64,000 nt of DNA from Neorhizobium huautlense (GCF_030811685.1 NZ_JAUSRF010000003.1:1-64000), one strand, 5' to 3'. Positions 8,196 to 20,252 are shown, counted from the first letter of the stretch. A program made the numbers and translations. The notes: generated by a model from the letters alone, not told the origin.

Positions 8196-9275
8196 TTATA
8201 CCGCTATGCGTCGAAGCCATCCATGCGTGTCGGCCAAGTCCTGTTTCTGGATTCCGATCAGCTTTTCTCGCAGCAGTTTGGTGACCGGCCCGATTTCGCC
8301 GGAGCCGATCGTCAGCGATCCGTTGCCGTGCTTGAGTTCGCCTATGCCGGCGACGACAGCGGCCGTACCGCAGGCAAAAGCCTCGACGAGGCGGCCGGAT
8401 GACAGATCTGCCTGCAGTTCCTCGAAGGAATAAGGGCGTTCATGGACGGTGATGTTGTTGTCTGCCGCGAGCGTCATGATGGAATTGCGGGTTATTCCCG
8501 GAAGAATGGTTCCCAAGGGCGGAGTGATGATCGAGCCGTCGTCGAGCACGAAAAAGATGTTCATGCCACCGAGTTCTTCGATCCACTTGCGTTCGGCAGC
8601 GTCGAGAAACAGAACCTGATCACATCCATGCTGTGTGGCCTCGGCCTGCGCGAGAAGGCTGGCCGCATAATTGCCGCCGCATTTGGCAGCGCCGGTTCCG
8701 CCCACCGCAGCGCGGCTATAATCTTCAGAGACCCAGATCTTGACCGGTTTTGCACCGCCCTTGAAATAGGGGCCGACGGGTGACGCGATTACGCAGAAGA
8801 TATATTCGCGAGAGGGACGAACGCCTAGGAATGCTTCACTGGCAAACATGAAGGGCCGCAGATACAGGCTTCCTTCTCCGCCGGGTACCCAGGCCGAATC
8901 CAGCGCCACCAGTTTCTCGATGGCGGCGAGAAAATCCTCCTCCGGCAGTTCCGGCATGGCAAGCCGGCGCGCAGAGGCATTGAACCTCCTGGCATTTTCC
9001 TCGGGACGGAACAGCACGATCTGACCGTCAGCTGCGCGGTAGGCTTTCATGCCTTCGAAGATTTCCTGCGCGTAATGGAGAACGCTGGAAGCGGGATCGA
9101 GAGCGAAGGGCGCGCGTGCCGTCACCTTGGCCGAATGCCATCCTTTTTCAGCGCTCCAGTGAATGACCGACATGTGGTCGCTGAAAAGGGTTCCGAAACC
9201 GAGGTTCTCGAAGGCCTTGGCCCGATCGGTTTCAGGCATCGGGTTGGGGTTCTTGAGGATTTCAAATTGCAGCAT
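8196..9275 (-). CDS. ilvE: Branched-chain amino acid aminotransferase
   Basis: A 359-residue fold-type IV PLP enzyme that swaps the amino group between leucine, isoleucine or valine and 2-oxoglutarate. The PLP lysine is K198 in GGTGAAKCGGNY. YAQEIFEGMKAYR (69-80) and SLYLRPFMFAS (136-146) are typical of the class II branched-chain subgroup, whose usual length this matches. It lies 39 bp downstream of the CitE-like lyase in the same direction as the leucine genes, so it would supply keto acids to the dehydrogenase encoded upstream. It may be a dedicated catabolic copy besides a biosynthetic IlvE elsewhere. Confidence 0.92.
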   Translation of the reverse strand: MLQFEILKNPNPMPETDRAKAFENLGFGTLFSDHMSVIHWSAEKGWHSAKVTARAPFALDPASSVLHYAQEIFEGMKAYRAADGQIVLFRPEENARRFNASARRLAMPELPEEDFLAAIEKLVALDSAWVPGGEGSLYLRPFMFASEAFLGVRPSREYIFCVIASPVGPYFKGGAKPVKIWVSEDYSRAAVGGTGAAKCGGNYAASLLAQAEATQHGCDQVLFLDAAERKWIEELGGMNIFFVLDDGSIITPPLGTILPGITRNSIMTLAADNNITVHERPYSFEELQADLSSGRLVEAFACGTAAVVAGIGELKHGNGSLTIGSGEIGPVTKLLREKLIGIQKQDLADTHGWLRRIAV

Positions 9276-9314
9276 GTTTACACCTGAAGCCGTGATTGAT
9301 GTTACCGATAGGCT

Positions 9315-10154
9315 TTATGGGAGGTCTTTGCCCGATTCAATCAGCCGTTTCGCCTGTTTGAGATGTGGCGCATCGACCATGCGTCCGTCAATCTGAAGCG
9401 TGCCCTTTCCGGGGTTGGCCGCGAAGGCCTCGATGACGGTCTGCGCCCTTGCCAGTTCCTCCGCCGTTGGCGTGAACGCCTGATTGATGATCGGGATTTG
9501 TGAAGGATGGATGGCCATCATGCCGTTGAAACCGTCGAAGCGGGCCCGTTGCGCATAGGCGGCCAGTCCCGCCAGATCGGGGATGGCCGGATAGATCGTT
9601 TCGATGGCCGGTACGCCGGCGGCATGGGCGCCGAACAGCGTCAGCGAGCGGACAAGTTCGTAAGGTGAGGTATAACGACCGGTCTCGTCTCGTGCGCCAA
9701 GCGCGCCGATCGCCGCCGGCAGGTCTTCCGCGCCCCAGGTGAGACCGAAAAGATGGGCGCGTACCGATGCATAGGTCCCAATCCGGAAGATTGCTGCTGG
9801 CGTTTCGGTGGCGATCGGCAGGATCGGGATGCCGGGCGCCTTGCCGGCCAAGGCCTCGACGCTCATGTTACCTTCCGCTTTCGGCAGAACCAGACCGTCC
9901 GGTCGTGCCTCCGGCACCGCCGCCAGATCCTCATCGAGAAAACCGCTGTCGAGCGGGTTGATGCGGACAAGCAGTTTGGTCCTGCGCTCGGCCGAACGCA
10001 GAAAGTTGGCCACGGCTTGCCGGGCATGGGGTTTGGCTTTGGGGGCGACGGAATCTTCGAGATCAAGGATCAGTGCATCGGCGTTCAAGCCGAGTGCCTT
10101 TTCCATTCGCTCCGGTCTGTCTCCGGGTACGAAAAGCAGCGAACGCAGCCTCAT
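9315..10154 (-). CDS. CitE-like acyl-CoA lyase (HpcH/HpaI family)
   Basis: A 279-residue citrate-lyase-beta-like protein. [18 protein letters not shown] opens the barrel; [11 protein letters not shown] holds acidic metal-site residues, and ATETPAAI and GAEDL supply the other conserved acids. The start at 10154 overlaps the MaoC stop by 4 bp (ATGA); an upstream in-frame ATG at 10190 would lie deep in maoC. In Mycobacterium tuberculosis Rv2498c, in an equivalent cluster, a CitE-like enzyme cleaves (R)-HMG-CoA and citramalyl-CoA. No HMG-CoA lyase (pyruvate-carboxylase-like family) is present here, so this protein is the best candidate for the last step of leucine breakdown, giving acetoacetate and acetyl-CoA. 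The function is inferred from family and context. Confidence 0.85.
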   Translation of the reverse strand: MRLRSLLFVPGDRPERMEKALGLNADALILDLEDSVAPKAKPHARQAVANFLRSAERRTKLLVRINPLDSGFLDEDLAAVPEARPDGLVLPKAEGNMSVEALAGKAPGIPILPIATETPAAIFRIGTYASVRAHLFGLTWGAEDLPAAIGALGARDETGRYTSPYELVRSLTLFGAHAAGVPAIETIYPAIPDLAGLAAYAQRARFDGFNGMMAIHPSQIPIINQAFTPTAEELARAQTVIEAFAANPGKGTLQIDGRMVDAPHLKQAKRLIESGKDLP

Positions 10155-10606
10155 TGCTGTCTCCGATGGACGAGCGCCGAGCGCAGGCACCGGCAGACCA
10201 CTTCATTGCGCTGGTTGAAGAGTTCATGGCGGAAGGTGACGATGCCGGCCAATGGGCGCGAGCGGCTGTCTTTCAACTCAGTGATCTCGGTTTCTGCCCG
10301 CATCGTGTCGCCGATGAAGACGGGTTTCGGCATGACGAGCTTGTCGTAACAGAGATTGGCGACCAGCGTGCCGAGTGTCGTGTCGCCGACAGACAGGCCG
10401 ACCATCAGCGAAAAGGTGAAGGTGCCGTTGACGAGAATCTGGCCGAATTCACTTGCCTTGGCCGCTTCAACATCGAGATGCAGCGGCTGCGGATTGTGGG
10501 TCATGAGCGTGAACATCAGATTGTCCGTCTCGGTCACCGTACGGCGGATCTCGTGGGTGATGCGATCGCCCAGTGTCCAGTCTTCGAAATATCGCCCGGC
10601 CATCAT
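10151..10606 (-). CDS. MaoC-family acyl-CoA hydratase
   Basis: A 151-residue single hot-dog-fold hydratase. The hydratase motif region reads [15 protein letters not shown] (near 35-49), with the histidine of the catalytic pair, then [18 protein letters not shown]. It overlaps the carboxylase alpha subunit at its start and the CitE-like gene at its end, so the three are translationally linked. In this cluster it most likely hydrates 3-methylglutaconyl-CoA to 3-hydroxy-3-methylglutaryl-CoA, replacing the crotonase-type LiuC. The same gene pair follows the acyl-CoA carboxylase in the mycobacterial leucine locus. GGGAGGAG stands ahead of the start at 10606. Confidence 0.85.
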   Translation of the reverse strand: MMAGRYFEDWTLGDRITHEIRRTVTETDNLMFTLMTHNPQPLHLDVEAAKASEFGQILVNGTFTFSLMVGLSVGDTTLGTLVANLCYDKLVMPKPVFIGDTMRAETEITELKDSRSRPLAGIVTFRHELFNQRNEVVCRCLRSALVHRRQQ

Positions 10607-12459
10607 TCTCCTCCCTCGATCCTGACGAGCAGGCCACCTTCAACCACCTGGCTCCCCTCGGTGGCTTTCAGTTCCGCCACCACGCCGTCAAAGGGCGCAT
10701 TCAAGGTCTGCTCCATCTTCATCGCCTCGATGACGACCAGCGGCTGGCCGCGCTTGACCCTGTCGCCTCTAGCAACCGAGACGGCGATGATATTGCCCGG
10801 CATGGGGGCGATGATCGCTCCGTCGCTGGCGCCGGCACTGCTTGCCGTATGGCCGGCCCGGTGCGGCCCGAAGGGCCAGGCTTCGCCATCGAGGAAGAGC
10901 ACGCCGTTTTCGCTGCGGCCGGTTGGCTGTGTGCCGGTGACCTCGACCAGATAGGGCCTTTCACCCACCTCCACCATGACCTGCCGGTCGTTTTCGGCAT
11001 TGAGGCGAAAGCCGGTCAATGCCGTCCAGACATTACCTGTCTGTTTCGGCAACAGGGCGAATGCAGCTGTCTGCAAAACCGTTTCGTCCGGTTCGAGTGC
11101 CGGAACCAGATCATCCGCATGACGCTCGATAAAGCCCGTATCGACCGCGCCGGAGAGAAAATCGGAATGGCGCAGCGTGCGGACCAGAAAGCCCGCATTG
11201 GTGCGCACCGGCCAGACCTCGACCTTGGCGGCACCTTCGCCGAGCTTTCTGGCAGCTTCCCTGCGGGTTGCGCCGTGGCTGATGAGCTTAGCGATCATCG
11301 GGTCGTAATGCGCAGTGATCTCGTCGCCCTGTTCGACGCCGCTGTCGATGCGAAGCGTGTCCGGCAGGCGCAGATGGTCCAGCCGACCGATGGATGGCAG
11401 GAAACCGGTCGCGGGGTTTTCGGCATAGAGCCGGGCCTCCATCGCCCAGCCGTTGATGGAAAGCTGATCCTGGCTGAGCGGCAGCGGCTCGCCCGAGGCG
11501 ACGCGCAATTGCCATTCGACCAGATCCTGACCGGTAATCGCCTCGGTGACCGGATGTTCCACCTGCAGCCGCGTGTTCATTTCCATGAACCAGATCCGGT
11601 CGGCGCGCAGGCCTTCCGAGGCATCGGCGATGAACTCGATCGTGCCGGCGCCGACATAATTCACGGCGCGCGCCGCCTTCACCGCCGCCTGGCAGACCGC
11701 CTCGCGGGTATCGGCATCCATTCCCGGTGCCGGTGCTTCCTCGATCACCTTCTGGTGGCGGCGTTGCAGCGAGCAATCGCGTTCGAACAGATGCACGACA
11801 TGGCCCTGACTGTCGCCAAACACCTGGACCTCTATGTGGCGCGGTGAGAGGATGTATTTCTCAATCAGCACCCGGTCATCGCCGAAGGCGGAAGCCGCCT
11901 GACGCTGGCAACCGGCAAGCGCTACGCCGAAATCCGCCGAGTGTTCGACACGCCGCATGCCCTTGCCGCCACCGCCGGCAACGGCCTTGATGAGGACCGG
12001 ATAACCAATTGCATCGGCCTCGCGCTGCAGTCGGGCCGGGTCCTGATCCTCGCCGAGATAACCGGGTGTCACCGGCACGCCGGCGGCGATCATCCGCTGT
12101 TTGGCGGCATCCTTCAGGCCCATGGCGCGAATGGCGGCCGGTGGCGCACCGACCCAGACAAGGCCGGCAGCCATCACGGCCTCGGCAAATTCGGCATTTT
12201 CCGACAGAAAACCGTAGCCGGGATGGATCGCTTCCGCTCCCGTCCTTTTTGCAGTGTCGAGAATACGATCCTGCCGCAGATAGCTGTCGCGCGCCGCAGC
12301 CGGGCCGATCGGAACCGCCTCATCGGCCTCGCGCACGAAAGGCATGGCAGCATCGGCATCGGAATGGACCGCGATCGTGCGAATGCCAAGCCGCCTTGCG
12401 GTGCGGATGATCCGCCGGGCGATTTCGCCGCGATTGGCGATCAGAAGGCTGTCGATCAT
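10603..12459 (-). CDS. mccA: Methylcrotonyl-CoA carboxylase biotin-containing (alpha) subunit
   Basis: A 618-residue acyl-CoA carboxylase alpha chain. It has a biotin carboxylase N-terminus ([25 protein letters not shown]-grasp loop [14 protein letters not shown] near 159-172; [14 protein letters not shown] near 288-301), a linker, and a C-terminal biotinyl domain with the biotin lysine K581 in EAMKMEQ. It carboxylates biotin and passes the carboxyl group to the beta subunit encoded just upstream, in leucine degradation. GAGGAGGAGCG precedes the ATG at 12459, 9 bp after the beta-subunit stop. Specificity for methylcrotonyl-CoA is inferred from the isovaleryl-CoA dehydrogenase neighbour. Confidence 0.92.
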   Translation of the reverse strand: MIDSLLIANRGEIARRIIRTARRLGIRTIAVHSDADAAMPFVREADEAVPIGPAAARDSYLRQDRILDTAKRTGAEAIHPGYGFLSENAEFAEAVMAAGLVWVGAPPAAIRAMGLKDAAKQRMIAAGVPVTPGYLGEDQDPARLQREADAIGYPVLIKAVAGGGGKGMRRVEHSADFGVALAGCQRQAASAFGDDRVLIEKYILSPRHIEVQVFGDSQGHVVHLFERDCSLQRRHQKVIEEAPAPGMDADTREAVCQAAVKAARAVNYVGAGTIEFIADASEGLRADRIWFMEMNTRLQVEHPVTEAITGQDLVEWQLRVASGEPLPLSQDQLSINGWAMEARLYAENPATGFLPSIGRLDHLRLPDTLRIDSGVEQGDEITAHYDPMIAKLISHGATRREAARKLGEGAAKVEVWPVRTNAGFLVRTLRHSDFLSGAVDTGFIERHADDLVPALEPDETVLQTAAFALLPKQTGNVWTALTGFRLNAENDRQVMVEVGERPYLVEVTGTQPTGRSENGVLFLDGEAWPFGPHRAGHTASSAGASDGAIIAPMPGNIIAVSVARGDRVKRGQPLVVIEAMKMEQTLNAPFDGVVAELKATEGSQVVEGGLLVRIEGGE

Positions 12460-12468
12460 CGCTCCTCC

Positions 12469-14064
12469 TCACATCCGGAAAATGCCGAACTGCGCCCGCT
12501 CGGGGATCGGCGCGTTCAGCGTTGCGGAAAAGGCGAGGCCCAGCACATCACGGGTCTGGGCCGGATCGATGATGCCGTCATCCCACATCCGGGCGGTGGC
12601 ATAATAGGGGTTGCCCTCGTTTTCATATGTCTGGCGGATCGGCGCCTTGAAGGCCTCGGTCTCCTCCGGCGTCCAGTGTTCTGCGTCGCGATGGACGGTT
12701 GCCAGCACAGATGCAGCCTGCTCGCCGCCCATCACGGAAATGCGCGCATTCGGCCAGGTGAAGAGGAAGCGCGGCTGGTAGGCGCGGCCGCACATGCCAT
12801 AATTGCCGGCACCGAAACTGCCACCGATCAGCACGGTGATTTTTGGCACTTGCGCGGTCGATACCGCCGTCACCAGCTTGGCGCCGTGTTTGGCGATGCC
12901 TTCCGCCTCGTATTTGCCGCCGACCATGAAGCCGGAAATATTCTGCAGGAACAGCAGCGGAATGCGGCGCTGGCAGGCGAGTTCGATGAAATGGGCGCCC
13001 TTCAGCGCACTTTCGGAAAACAGCACGCCGTTATTGGCAAGGATCGCCACCGGCATCCCCCAGATCCGTGCGAAACCACAGACAAGCGTCGTGCCATAGA
13101 GCGGCTTGAATTCCTGCAACTCCGATCCGTCGACGATGCGGGCGATCACCTCTCGCACATCATAGGGCGTTCGGATATCATGCGGCACGGCGCCGTAGAG
13201 ATCGGCAGGATCGAGTTTGGGCGGTCTGGGCTCAGTCAGTTCGACATCTACCCGCTTGACCCGGTTGAGCGTCGCGACGATATCGCGGACGATCAGCAGC
13301 GCATGTTCATCACTTTCCGCGACATGATCGACCACGCCGGACTTGCGGCCATGCGTGTCGGCTCCGCCCAGTTCTTCGGCCGAGATCACCTCGCCGGTTG
13401 CCGCCTTCACCAGCGGCGGGCCGGCAAGGAAAATGGTGCCCTGATTGCGGACGATGACGGTTTCGTCGGACATGGCCGGCACATAGGCGCCGCCCGCCGT
13501 GCAGCTTCCCATGACACAGGCGATCTGTGCAATGCCGGCCGCCGACATCTGCGCCTGATTGTAGAAGATGCGGCCGAAATGATCGCGGTCGGGAAAGACC
13601 TCTGCCTGATGCGGCAGGTTGGCTCCACCGGAATCGACCAGATAGATGCAGGGAAGGCGGTTTTCCGAGGCAATCTCCTGTGCCCTCAGATGCTTTTTCA
13701 CCGTCATCGGAAAATAGGCGCCGCCCTTCACCGTCGGGTCATGCGCGACAATCATGCATTCGCGATCTGAAACGCGGCCGATGCCGGCAATCATGCCGGC
13801 CCCCGGCGCCTCGTCGCCATACATGCCGCCGGCCGCCAGCTGGCCGATTTCCAGAAAGGGCGAGCCAGGATCGAGGAGCCGCCGCACCCGGTCGCGCGGC
13901 AACAGCTTGCCACGCCCGACATGTCGCTCGCGATGTGTTTCCGGTCCGCCCCGCGCCGTTGCGGCAACCTTTGCCCGCAATTCCTTGGCCAGCGCGCGGT
14001 GATGCGCCGCATTGGCCGCGAAACTGTCCGACTGGCGATCCAGCATGGTCCGAAGTTCTGTCAT
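12469..14064 (-). CDS. mccB: Methylcrotonyl-CoA carboxylase carboxyltransferase (beta) subunit
   Basis: A 531-residue carboxyltransferase with two crotonase-like halves. The first half has [28 protein letters not shown] (around 46-73) and [29 protein letters not shown], a methylcrotonyl-type signature; the second has [28 protein letters not shown] and [17 protein letters not shown]. It transfers CO2 from carboxybiotin to 3-methylcrotonyl-CoA. Its ATG overlaps the stop of isovaleryl-CoA dehydrogenase by one base (TGATG), which supports consecutive steps in one operon. Confidence 0.93.
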   Translation of the reverse strand: MTELRTMLDRQSDSFAANAAHHRALAKELRAKVAATARGGPETHRERHVGRGKLLPRDRVRRLLDPGSPFLEIGQLAAGGMYGDEAPGAGMIAGIGRVSDRECMIVAHDPTVKGGAYFPMTVKKHLRAQEIASENRLPCIYLVDSGGANLPHQAEVFPDRDHFGRIFYNQAQMSAAGIAQIACVMGSCTAGGAYVPAMSDETVIVRNQGTIFLAGPPLVKAATGEVISAEELGGADTHGRKSGVVDHVAESDEHALLIVRDIVATLNRVKRVDVELTEPRPPKLDPADLYGAVPHDIRTPYDVREVIARIVDGSELQEFKPLYGTTLVCGFARIWGMPVAILANNGVLFSESALKGAHFIELACQRRIPLLFLQNISGFMVGGKYEAEGIAKHGAKLVTAVSTAQVPKITVLIGGSFGAGNYGMCGRAYQPRFLFTWPNARISVMGGEQAASVLATVHRDAEHWTPEETEAFKAPIRQTYENEGNPYYATARMWDDGIIDPAQTRDVLGLAFSATLNAPIPERAQFGIFRM

Positions 14065-15227
14065 CAGCCGCGCGCCTCGCTGCCGATGACTTCGCGGCCG
14101 ATCAGCATCCGGCGCACCTCATTGGTGCCGGCGCCGATATCGAGAAGCTTGGCATCACGCCAGAAACGCTCGACCGGCCAGTCTTTTGTATAACCCGCGC
14201 CGCCCAGCGCCTGCACCGCCTGTTCAGCCACTTTCACCGCGCATTCGGAGGCATAAAGGATGGCGCCCGCCGCATCCTGTCTTGTCGTCTTGCCGGCATC
14301 GCAGGCCTTGGCGACGGTATAGACATAGGCGCGGGCGGAGTTCAGCGCGACGACCATGTCGGCGACCTTGGCCTGAATGAGCTGGAAACTGCCGATCGGC
14401 GTGCCGAACTGTTTTCGCTCGCGCACGTAGGGCAAAACCACATCGATACAGGCCTGCATGATGCCGATCTGGATGCCGGATAGCACCACCCGCTCGTAAT
14501 CGAGGCCGGACATCAGCACTTTCACGCCGCCGTCGAGCGGCCCCATGACATTCTCTTCCGGTACGAAACAATCGTCGAAGACGAGTTCTGATGTCGGCGA
14601 GCCACGCATTCCGACCTTGTCGATCTTCTGGCCGATCGAAAAGCCTTGGAAATCCTTCTCGATCAGAAAGGCGGTGATGCCTTTCGCGCCTGCATCCTGC
14701 GTGGTTCTGGCATAAACCACCAGTGTCTGCGCGTAAGGCGCGTTGGTGATCCAGAATTTGGTGCCGTTCAGGCGAAAACCGCCGGCAACCTTATTGGCCC
14801 GAAGTTTCATCGAAACGACATCCGATCCGGCGCCCGTTTCGGACATGGCGAGGCTGCCGACATGCTCGCCGGAGATGAGTTTCGGCAGATATTTCCGCTT
14901 CTGGTCTGGCGAGGCCCAGCGCGAGATCTGGTTGACGCAGAGATTGGAATGGGCGCCATAGGACAGGCCGACGGATGCCGATGCGCGGCTGACTTCCTCG
15001 CAGGCTACGACATGTTCGAGATAACCGAGGCCGAGACCGCCATACTCTTCTTCCGCGGTGATGCCGTGCAGGCCGAGCGCGCCGATCTCCGGCCAGAGTT
15101 CCAGCGGAAACCGGTCATCCCTGTCGATCCCGACGGCCAGCGGCGCAATGCGATCGGTGGCAAAACGGCATGTCGTTTCGCGGATTTGGTCTGCCATCTC
15201 GGTCAGCGCGAAGTCTAAATCAGCCAT
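14064..15227 (-). CDS. ivd: Isovaleryl-CoA dehydrogenase
   Basis: A 387-residue FAD-dependent acyl-CoA dehydrogenase. The catalytic base is placed where isovaleryl-CoA dehydrogenases have it, E245 in [11 protein letters not shown], instead of the C-terminal glutamate of other family members: the C-terminal motif here is [35 protein letters not shown] and [10 protein letters not shown] are the flavin-binding loops. It oxidises isovaleryl-CoA from leucine to 3-methylcrotonyl-CoA, passing electrons to electron-transfer flavoprotein. It sits between the keto acid dehydrogenase genes and the carboxylase subunits. Confidence 0.93.
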   Translation of the reverse strand: MADLDFALTEMADQIRETTCRFATDRIAPLAVGIDRDDRFPLELWPEIGALGLHGITAEEEYGGLGLGYLEHVVACEEVSRASASVGLSYGAHSNLCVNQISRWASPDQKRKYLPKLISGEHVGSLAMSETGAGSDVVSMKLRANKVAGGFRLNGTKFWITNAPYAQTLVVYARTTQDAGAKGITAFLIEKDFQGFSIGQKIDKVGMRGSPTSELVFDDCFVPEENVMGPLDGGVKVLMSGLDYERVVLSGIQIGIMQACIDVVLPYVRERKQFGTPIGSFQLIQAKVADMVVALNSARAYVYTVAKACDAGKTTRQDAAGAILYASECAVKVAEQAVQALGGAGYTKDWPVERFWRDAKLLDIGAGTNEVRRMLIGREVIGSEARG

Positions 15228-15251
15228 GGATCCTCCCGGCGATCTGGTCGT

Positions 15252-16649
15252 TCAGATATGCAATGCATGTCCCAATGCGCGCAGTGCTGCCTCCTGCAGC
15301 GCTTCGCTCCGGGTCGGATGCGCATGGATCGTGCCGGCAATGTCTTCCAGCCGCGCGCTCATTTCGATGGCGAGCGAAAAAGCGGCCGAAAGCTCGGAAA
15401 CGCCGGAGCCCACCGCCTGAATGCCCAGCACCAGATTGGTGTCGGCGCGGGCAAGAACACGGACGAACCCGTCTTCGTCACTCATCGTCATCGCCCGGCC
15501 ATTGGCGGAGAAGGGGAACTGCCCGATCTTCACCTCGTAACCTTGAGCCCGTGCTTCCGCCAGTGACAGGCCGGCGCTGACGATTTCCGGATCGGTGAAG
15601 CAGATTGCCGGAATGCAGCGCCTGTCCCAGGCCCGTTTTTTCCCGGCAATGATTTCCGCCACCATTTCGCCCTGTGCCATGGCGCGATGCGCCAGCATGG
15701 GCTCGCCGGTCACGTCGCCGATGGCATAGACGCCGCGCATGGAGGTGCGGCAACGATCGTCGATCCTGAGATAAGGGCCGCTGCGATCAAGGTCGAGTTC
15801 CTCCAGCCCCGATACTATGGTGCGCGGCCGTCGACCCACGGTGACGAGGATGCGATCTGCGGGCAATTCCCGGCGCTGGCCGTCCGCAGTTTCCACAACG
15901 AGCGCCTCGTCATTGGCGGAAGGCCCCATGGCCTTGGCCGAGGTCAGCACGTTGACGCCAATCTGACCCAGTTTGCGCAGGATCGGCTTGACCAGATCGC
16001 CATCATAGAGCGGCAATATCTGCTCGGTCGCTTCAACGATGGTCACTGCCGAGCCCAATTTCGCGAAGGCGGTGCCGAGTTCCAGCCCGATGTAACCGCC
16101 GCCGACCACGGCGAGATTTTTCGGCACCTCTTTCAGCGACAGTGCTTCGGTTGATGAAATCACGCGGCCGCCGAAAGGAAGTGCCGGGAGTTCGACCGGA
16201 TCGGAACCGGTCGCTATCACGATCGTCTCGGCGCGAATGAGTTGCTGCCCGGTCTCGGTCTCCACCTCGACCGTCTTGCCGTCGCGAAAACGGGCGCGGC
16301 CATGCACGATCTTCACCCGCGCTTTTTGCATGAGGCTTGCGACGCCGGTGGTCAGACGGCCGACGATGCCATCCTTCCATGCAATTGTCTTTATGAGATC
16401 GATCGACGGATTTTCGGTTCGGATGCCGAGGACGCTTCTGCCGGCGGCTGCATGTCTTGTCGCATCGAATTCATCGGCTGCATGGATCAGCGCCTTGGAG
16501 GGAATGCAGCCGACCGTCAGACAGGTGCCACCAGGCTTGCCCGCCTCGACGATGACGGTATCGATGCCGAGCTGGCCGGCCCGGATGGCGCAGACATAAC
16601 CACCGGGACCGGCGCCGATGACAAGCAGTTTGCAGGATATCTCTTTCAT
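15252..16649 (-). CDS. lpdV: Dihydrolipoyl dehydrogenase, E3 of branched-chain keto acid dehydrogenase
   Basis: A 465-residue flavoprotein disulfide oxidoreductase. The FAD motif is VIGAGPGGYVCAIRAGQLG (10-28), the redox-active pair is C43/C48 in GGTCLTVGCIP, the NAD-binding motif is VVGGGYIGLELGTAFAKLG, and the C-terminal catalytic His-Glu is in TIHAHPTRSEA. It reoxidises dihydrolipoamide on the E2 encoded 3 bp upstream. Being inside the operon suggests an E3 dedicated to this complex, as with LpdV in pseudomonads. Confidence 0.94.
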   Translation of the reverse strand: MKEISCKLLVIGAGPGGYVCAIRAGQLGIDTVIVEAGKPGGTCLTVGCIPSKALIHAADEFDATRHAAAGRSVLGIRTENPSIDLIKTIAWKDGIVGRLTTGVASLMQKARVKIVHGRARFRDGKTVEVETETGQQLIRAETIVIATGSDPVELPALPFGGRVISSTEALSLKEVPKNLAVVGGGYIGLELGTAFAKLGSAVTIVEATEQILPLYDGDLVKPILRKLGQIGVNVLTSAKAMGPSANDEALVVETADGQRRELPADRILVTVGRRPRTIVSGLEELDLDRSGPYLRIDDRCRTSMRGVYAIGDVTGEPMLAHRAMAQGEMVAEIIAGKKRAWDRRCIPAICFTDPEIVSAGLSLAEARAQGYEVKIGQFPFSANGRAMTMSDEDGFVRVLARADTNLVLGIQAVGSGVSELSAAFSLAIEMSARLEDIAGTIHAHPTRSEALQEAALRALGHALHI

Positions 16650-16652
16650 GGC

Positions 16653-17915
16653 TCAGCCTTCGATGAATATGAGGGCGGGCGTTTCGAGGAGTGTGCGAAT
16701 GCGCTGGACGAAGGTCGCGGCATCCCATCCGTCAATGATGCGATGATCGAAGCTCGAAGACAGGTTCATCATCTTGCGCGGGATGAATTGCGTGCCGTCC
16801 CAGACCGGCCGGGTGGCGATCTTGTTGACGCCGATGATGGCCACTTCGGGGTGGTTGATGACCGGCGTCGAGACGATGCCACCCAGAGCGCCGAGAGAAC
16901 TGATGGTGATGGTCGAGCCGGAAAGCTCGTCCCGTGTCGCGGTGCCGGCGCGGGTTGCCTCCGCCAGCCGGTTCATTTCCGTGGCACAATCCCAGATGTT
17001 GCGCGCTTCCGCATGGCGCATAACGGGTACGGCAAGCCCACCCGGCGTCTGCGTGGCAATGCCGATATGCACCGCCTCGTGAACGGTGATGATATTGTCA
17101 TCGTCATCGAAGGTGGCGTTGACATGGCGTTGATCGCCGATCGCCTTGACCAGAGCCTGCATCAGGAAGGGCAGAATGGTGAGTTTGGGGTGATCGGATT
17201 TGCGGTCCCTGTTCATGGTGGCGCGCAGTTCATCCAGCGCCGTAACATCCACTTCCTCGACATAGGTGATATGGGGAATGCGGGAGGTGGAAAGCACCAT
17301 CTTTTCGGCGATGCGGCGGCGCAGGCCGGTCAGCTTGATCTCCTCGGTTTTGGTCTTCTTGCCATGGCCGCGTTGTGTCACGGGGCTGGGCGCGCCCTGC
17401 GCCAGAAACTGCTCCACATCCTCCCGCAGAATACGGCCCGCCGGCCCCGATGGCTGTACCTGACGGAGGTCGACACCGTTATCGCGCGCGAACAGTCGAA
17501 CTGAAGGGGCGGCAATGGCCTTTTCAGTTGGCTTTTCCGGGCTTGCTGTTCGCGAGCCGCCCTCTTTGAGTTTAGCCTTGGCAGGTTCGTCTGTCGGCGG
17601 CGCGGTTTCGTCCGGTTTGACCGCAGACGATGCGCCATCTGCGACCGGGCTGCCCTCGGCCATGCCTACCTCGGCAGAGGTCTCGATCCGCACCAGCGGG
17701 GCCTTGACCGCGACCCTGTCGCCGATCTCGCCGCCAAGCCAGGTCACCGTGCCGGCGACGGGCGAAGGGATTTCGACCGTTGCCTTGTCGGTCATGACAG
17801 CCGCGACGACCATATCCTCGCGCACCGGATCGCCGATCTTCACATGCCATTCGACGACTTCCGCTTCCGCGACACCTTCGCCGACATCGGGCATCTTGAT
17901 CGTGAACTCGCTCAT
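16653..17915 (-). CDS. bkdB: Branched-chain keto acid dehydrogenase E2 (lipoyl acyltransferase)
   Basis: A 420-residue acyltransferase core of the complex. It has one N-terminal lipoyl domain (lipoylated K44 in MTDKATVEIP), a flexible Ala/Pro/Lys-rich linker, a peripheral-subunit-binding domain near 135-170 (APSVRLFARDNGVDL, GRILREDVEQFL), and a catalytic domain ending with the active-site SFDHRIIDGWDAATF. It transfers the branched acyl group to CoA. Neighbouring genes are packed within 3 bp on both sides. Confidence 0.94.
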   Translation of the reverse strand: MSEFTIKMPDVGEGVAEAEVVEWHVKIGDPVREDMVVAAVMTDKATVEIPSPVAGTVTWLGGEIGDRVAVKAPLVRIETSAEVGMAEGSPVADGASSAVKPDETAPPTDEPAKAKLKEGGSRTASPEKPTEKAIAAPSVRLFARDNGVDLRQVQPSGPAGRILREDVEQFLAQGAPSPVTQRGHGKKTKTEEIKLTGLRRRIAEKMVLSTSRIPHITYVEEVDVTALDELRATMNRDRKSDHPKLTILPFLMQALVKAIGDQRHVNATFDDDDNIITVHEAVHIGIATQTPGGLAVPVMRHAEARNIWDCATEMNRLAEATRAGTATRDELSGSTITISSLGALGGIVSTPVINHPEVAIIGVNKIATRPVWDGTQFIPRKMMNLSSSFDHRIIDGWDAATFVQRIRTLLETPALIFIEG

Positions 17916-17918
17916 GGC

Positions 17919-18932
17919 TCAGGCCTCCATGACTTCGGTCAGGGCGCGGCCGACGCGCGCCGGGCCTGGAAAATAATCCCATTCCTGCGCATGCGGATAT
18001 GGTGTGTCCCAGCCGGCAACGCGCATGATCGGTGCTTCCAGGTGGTAGAAGCAATGTTCCTGGATCAGCGAAACGATCTCCGCGCCATAACCGGAGGTCA
18101 GTGTCGCTTCATGGACAACGACGCAGCGCCCGGTCCTGGAAACCGAGGCCACGATCGTCTCGAGATCGAGCGGCAGCAGGCTCCTGAGATCGATCACCTC
18201 GGCATCGATGCCCGTATCCTCCGCGGCCGCCAACGCTACATGCACCATCGTGCCATAGGCGATGATGGTCACCGCGGAGCCTGAACGGCGGATCTCGGCC
18301 TTGCCTATCGGGATCGTGTAATAATCCGCCGGTACCTCGCCGAGAGCATGTTTTGACCATGGCGTTACCGGGCGTTCGTGATGGCCATCGAAGGGGCCGT
18401 TATAAAGTCGCTTCGGCTCGAGAAAGATCACCGGGTCCGGGTCGGCGATCGCGGCGGTCAGCAGGCCTTTCGCATCATAGGGATTGGAAGGCACGATGAC
18501 TTTCAATCCGCAGACATGGGTGAACAGCGCTTCCGGGCTCTGGCTGTGGGTCTGGCCGCCAAAAATGCCGCCGCCTGTCGGCATACGCACCACGATCGGG
18601 CAGGTGAAATCGCCGTTGGAGCGATAACGGATGCGGGCCGCTTCCTGCGTCAACTGGTCATAAGCGGGATACATGTAATCCGCGAACTGGACCTCGACGC
18701 AGGGTTTCAGCCCATAGGCGGCCATGCCGATGGCCGCGCCGACAATGCCGGATTCGTTGATTGGCGTGTCGAAGCAGCGGGTTTTTCCGTATTTCGCCTG
18801 CAGCCCTTGTGTGCAGCGGAACACGCCGCCGAAATACCCCACATCTTCTCCAAAAACGACGACATCATCGTCGCGTTCCATCGAAACGTCCATGGCGCTG
18901 CGCACCGCCTCGATCATCGTCATTCTGGGCAT
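17919..18932 (-). CDS. bkdA2: Branched-chain keto acid dehydrogenase E1 beta subunit
   Basis: A 337-residue transketolase-like beta chain that completes the thiamine diphosphate site of the E1 heterotetramer. Recognisable segments are MTMIEAVRSAMDVSMERDDDVVVFGEDVGYFGGVFRCTQGL and DTPINESGIVGAAIGMAAYGLKPCVEVQFADY, with the conserved glutamate. The start MPRMTM at 18932 directly follows the E1 alpha stop; the longer in-frame reading upstream overlaps E1 alpha and is rejected. Confidence 0.94.
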   Translation of the reverse strand: MPRMTMIEAVRSAMDVSMERDDDVVVFGEDVGYFGGVFRCTQGLQAKYGKTRCFDTPINESGIVGAAIGMAAYGLKPCVEVQFADYMYPAYDQLTQEAARIRYRSNGDFTCPIVVRMPTGGGIFGGQTHSQSPEALFTHVCGLKVIVPSNPYDAKGLLTAAIADPDPVIFLEPKRLYNGPFDGHHERPVTPWSKHALGEVPADYYTIPIGKAEIRRSGSAVTIIAYGTMVHVALAAAEDTGIDAEVIDLRSLLPLDLETIVASVSRTGRCVVVHEATLTSGYGAEIVSLIQEHCFYHLEAPIMRVAGWDTPYPHAQEWDYFPGPARVGRALTEVMEA

Positions 18933-18933
18933 G

Positions 18934-20208
<1,275 letters not shown>

Positions 20209-20252
20209 TCAATTGAGGGAATGGTATTCGTCTTGCAAATGGCAAGCCATGA

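Noticed and set aside
11941-13770. Plus-strand open frame of 609 codons opposite mccA and mccB
   Set aside because: Antisense shadow of the two carboxylase genes, which have full catalytic motifs.
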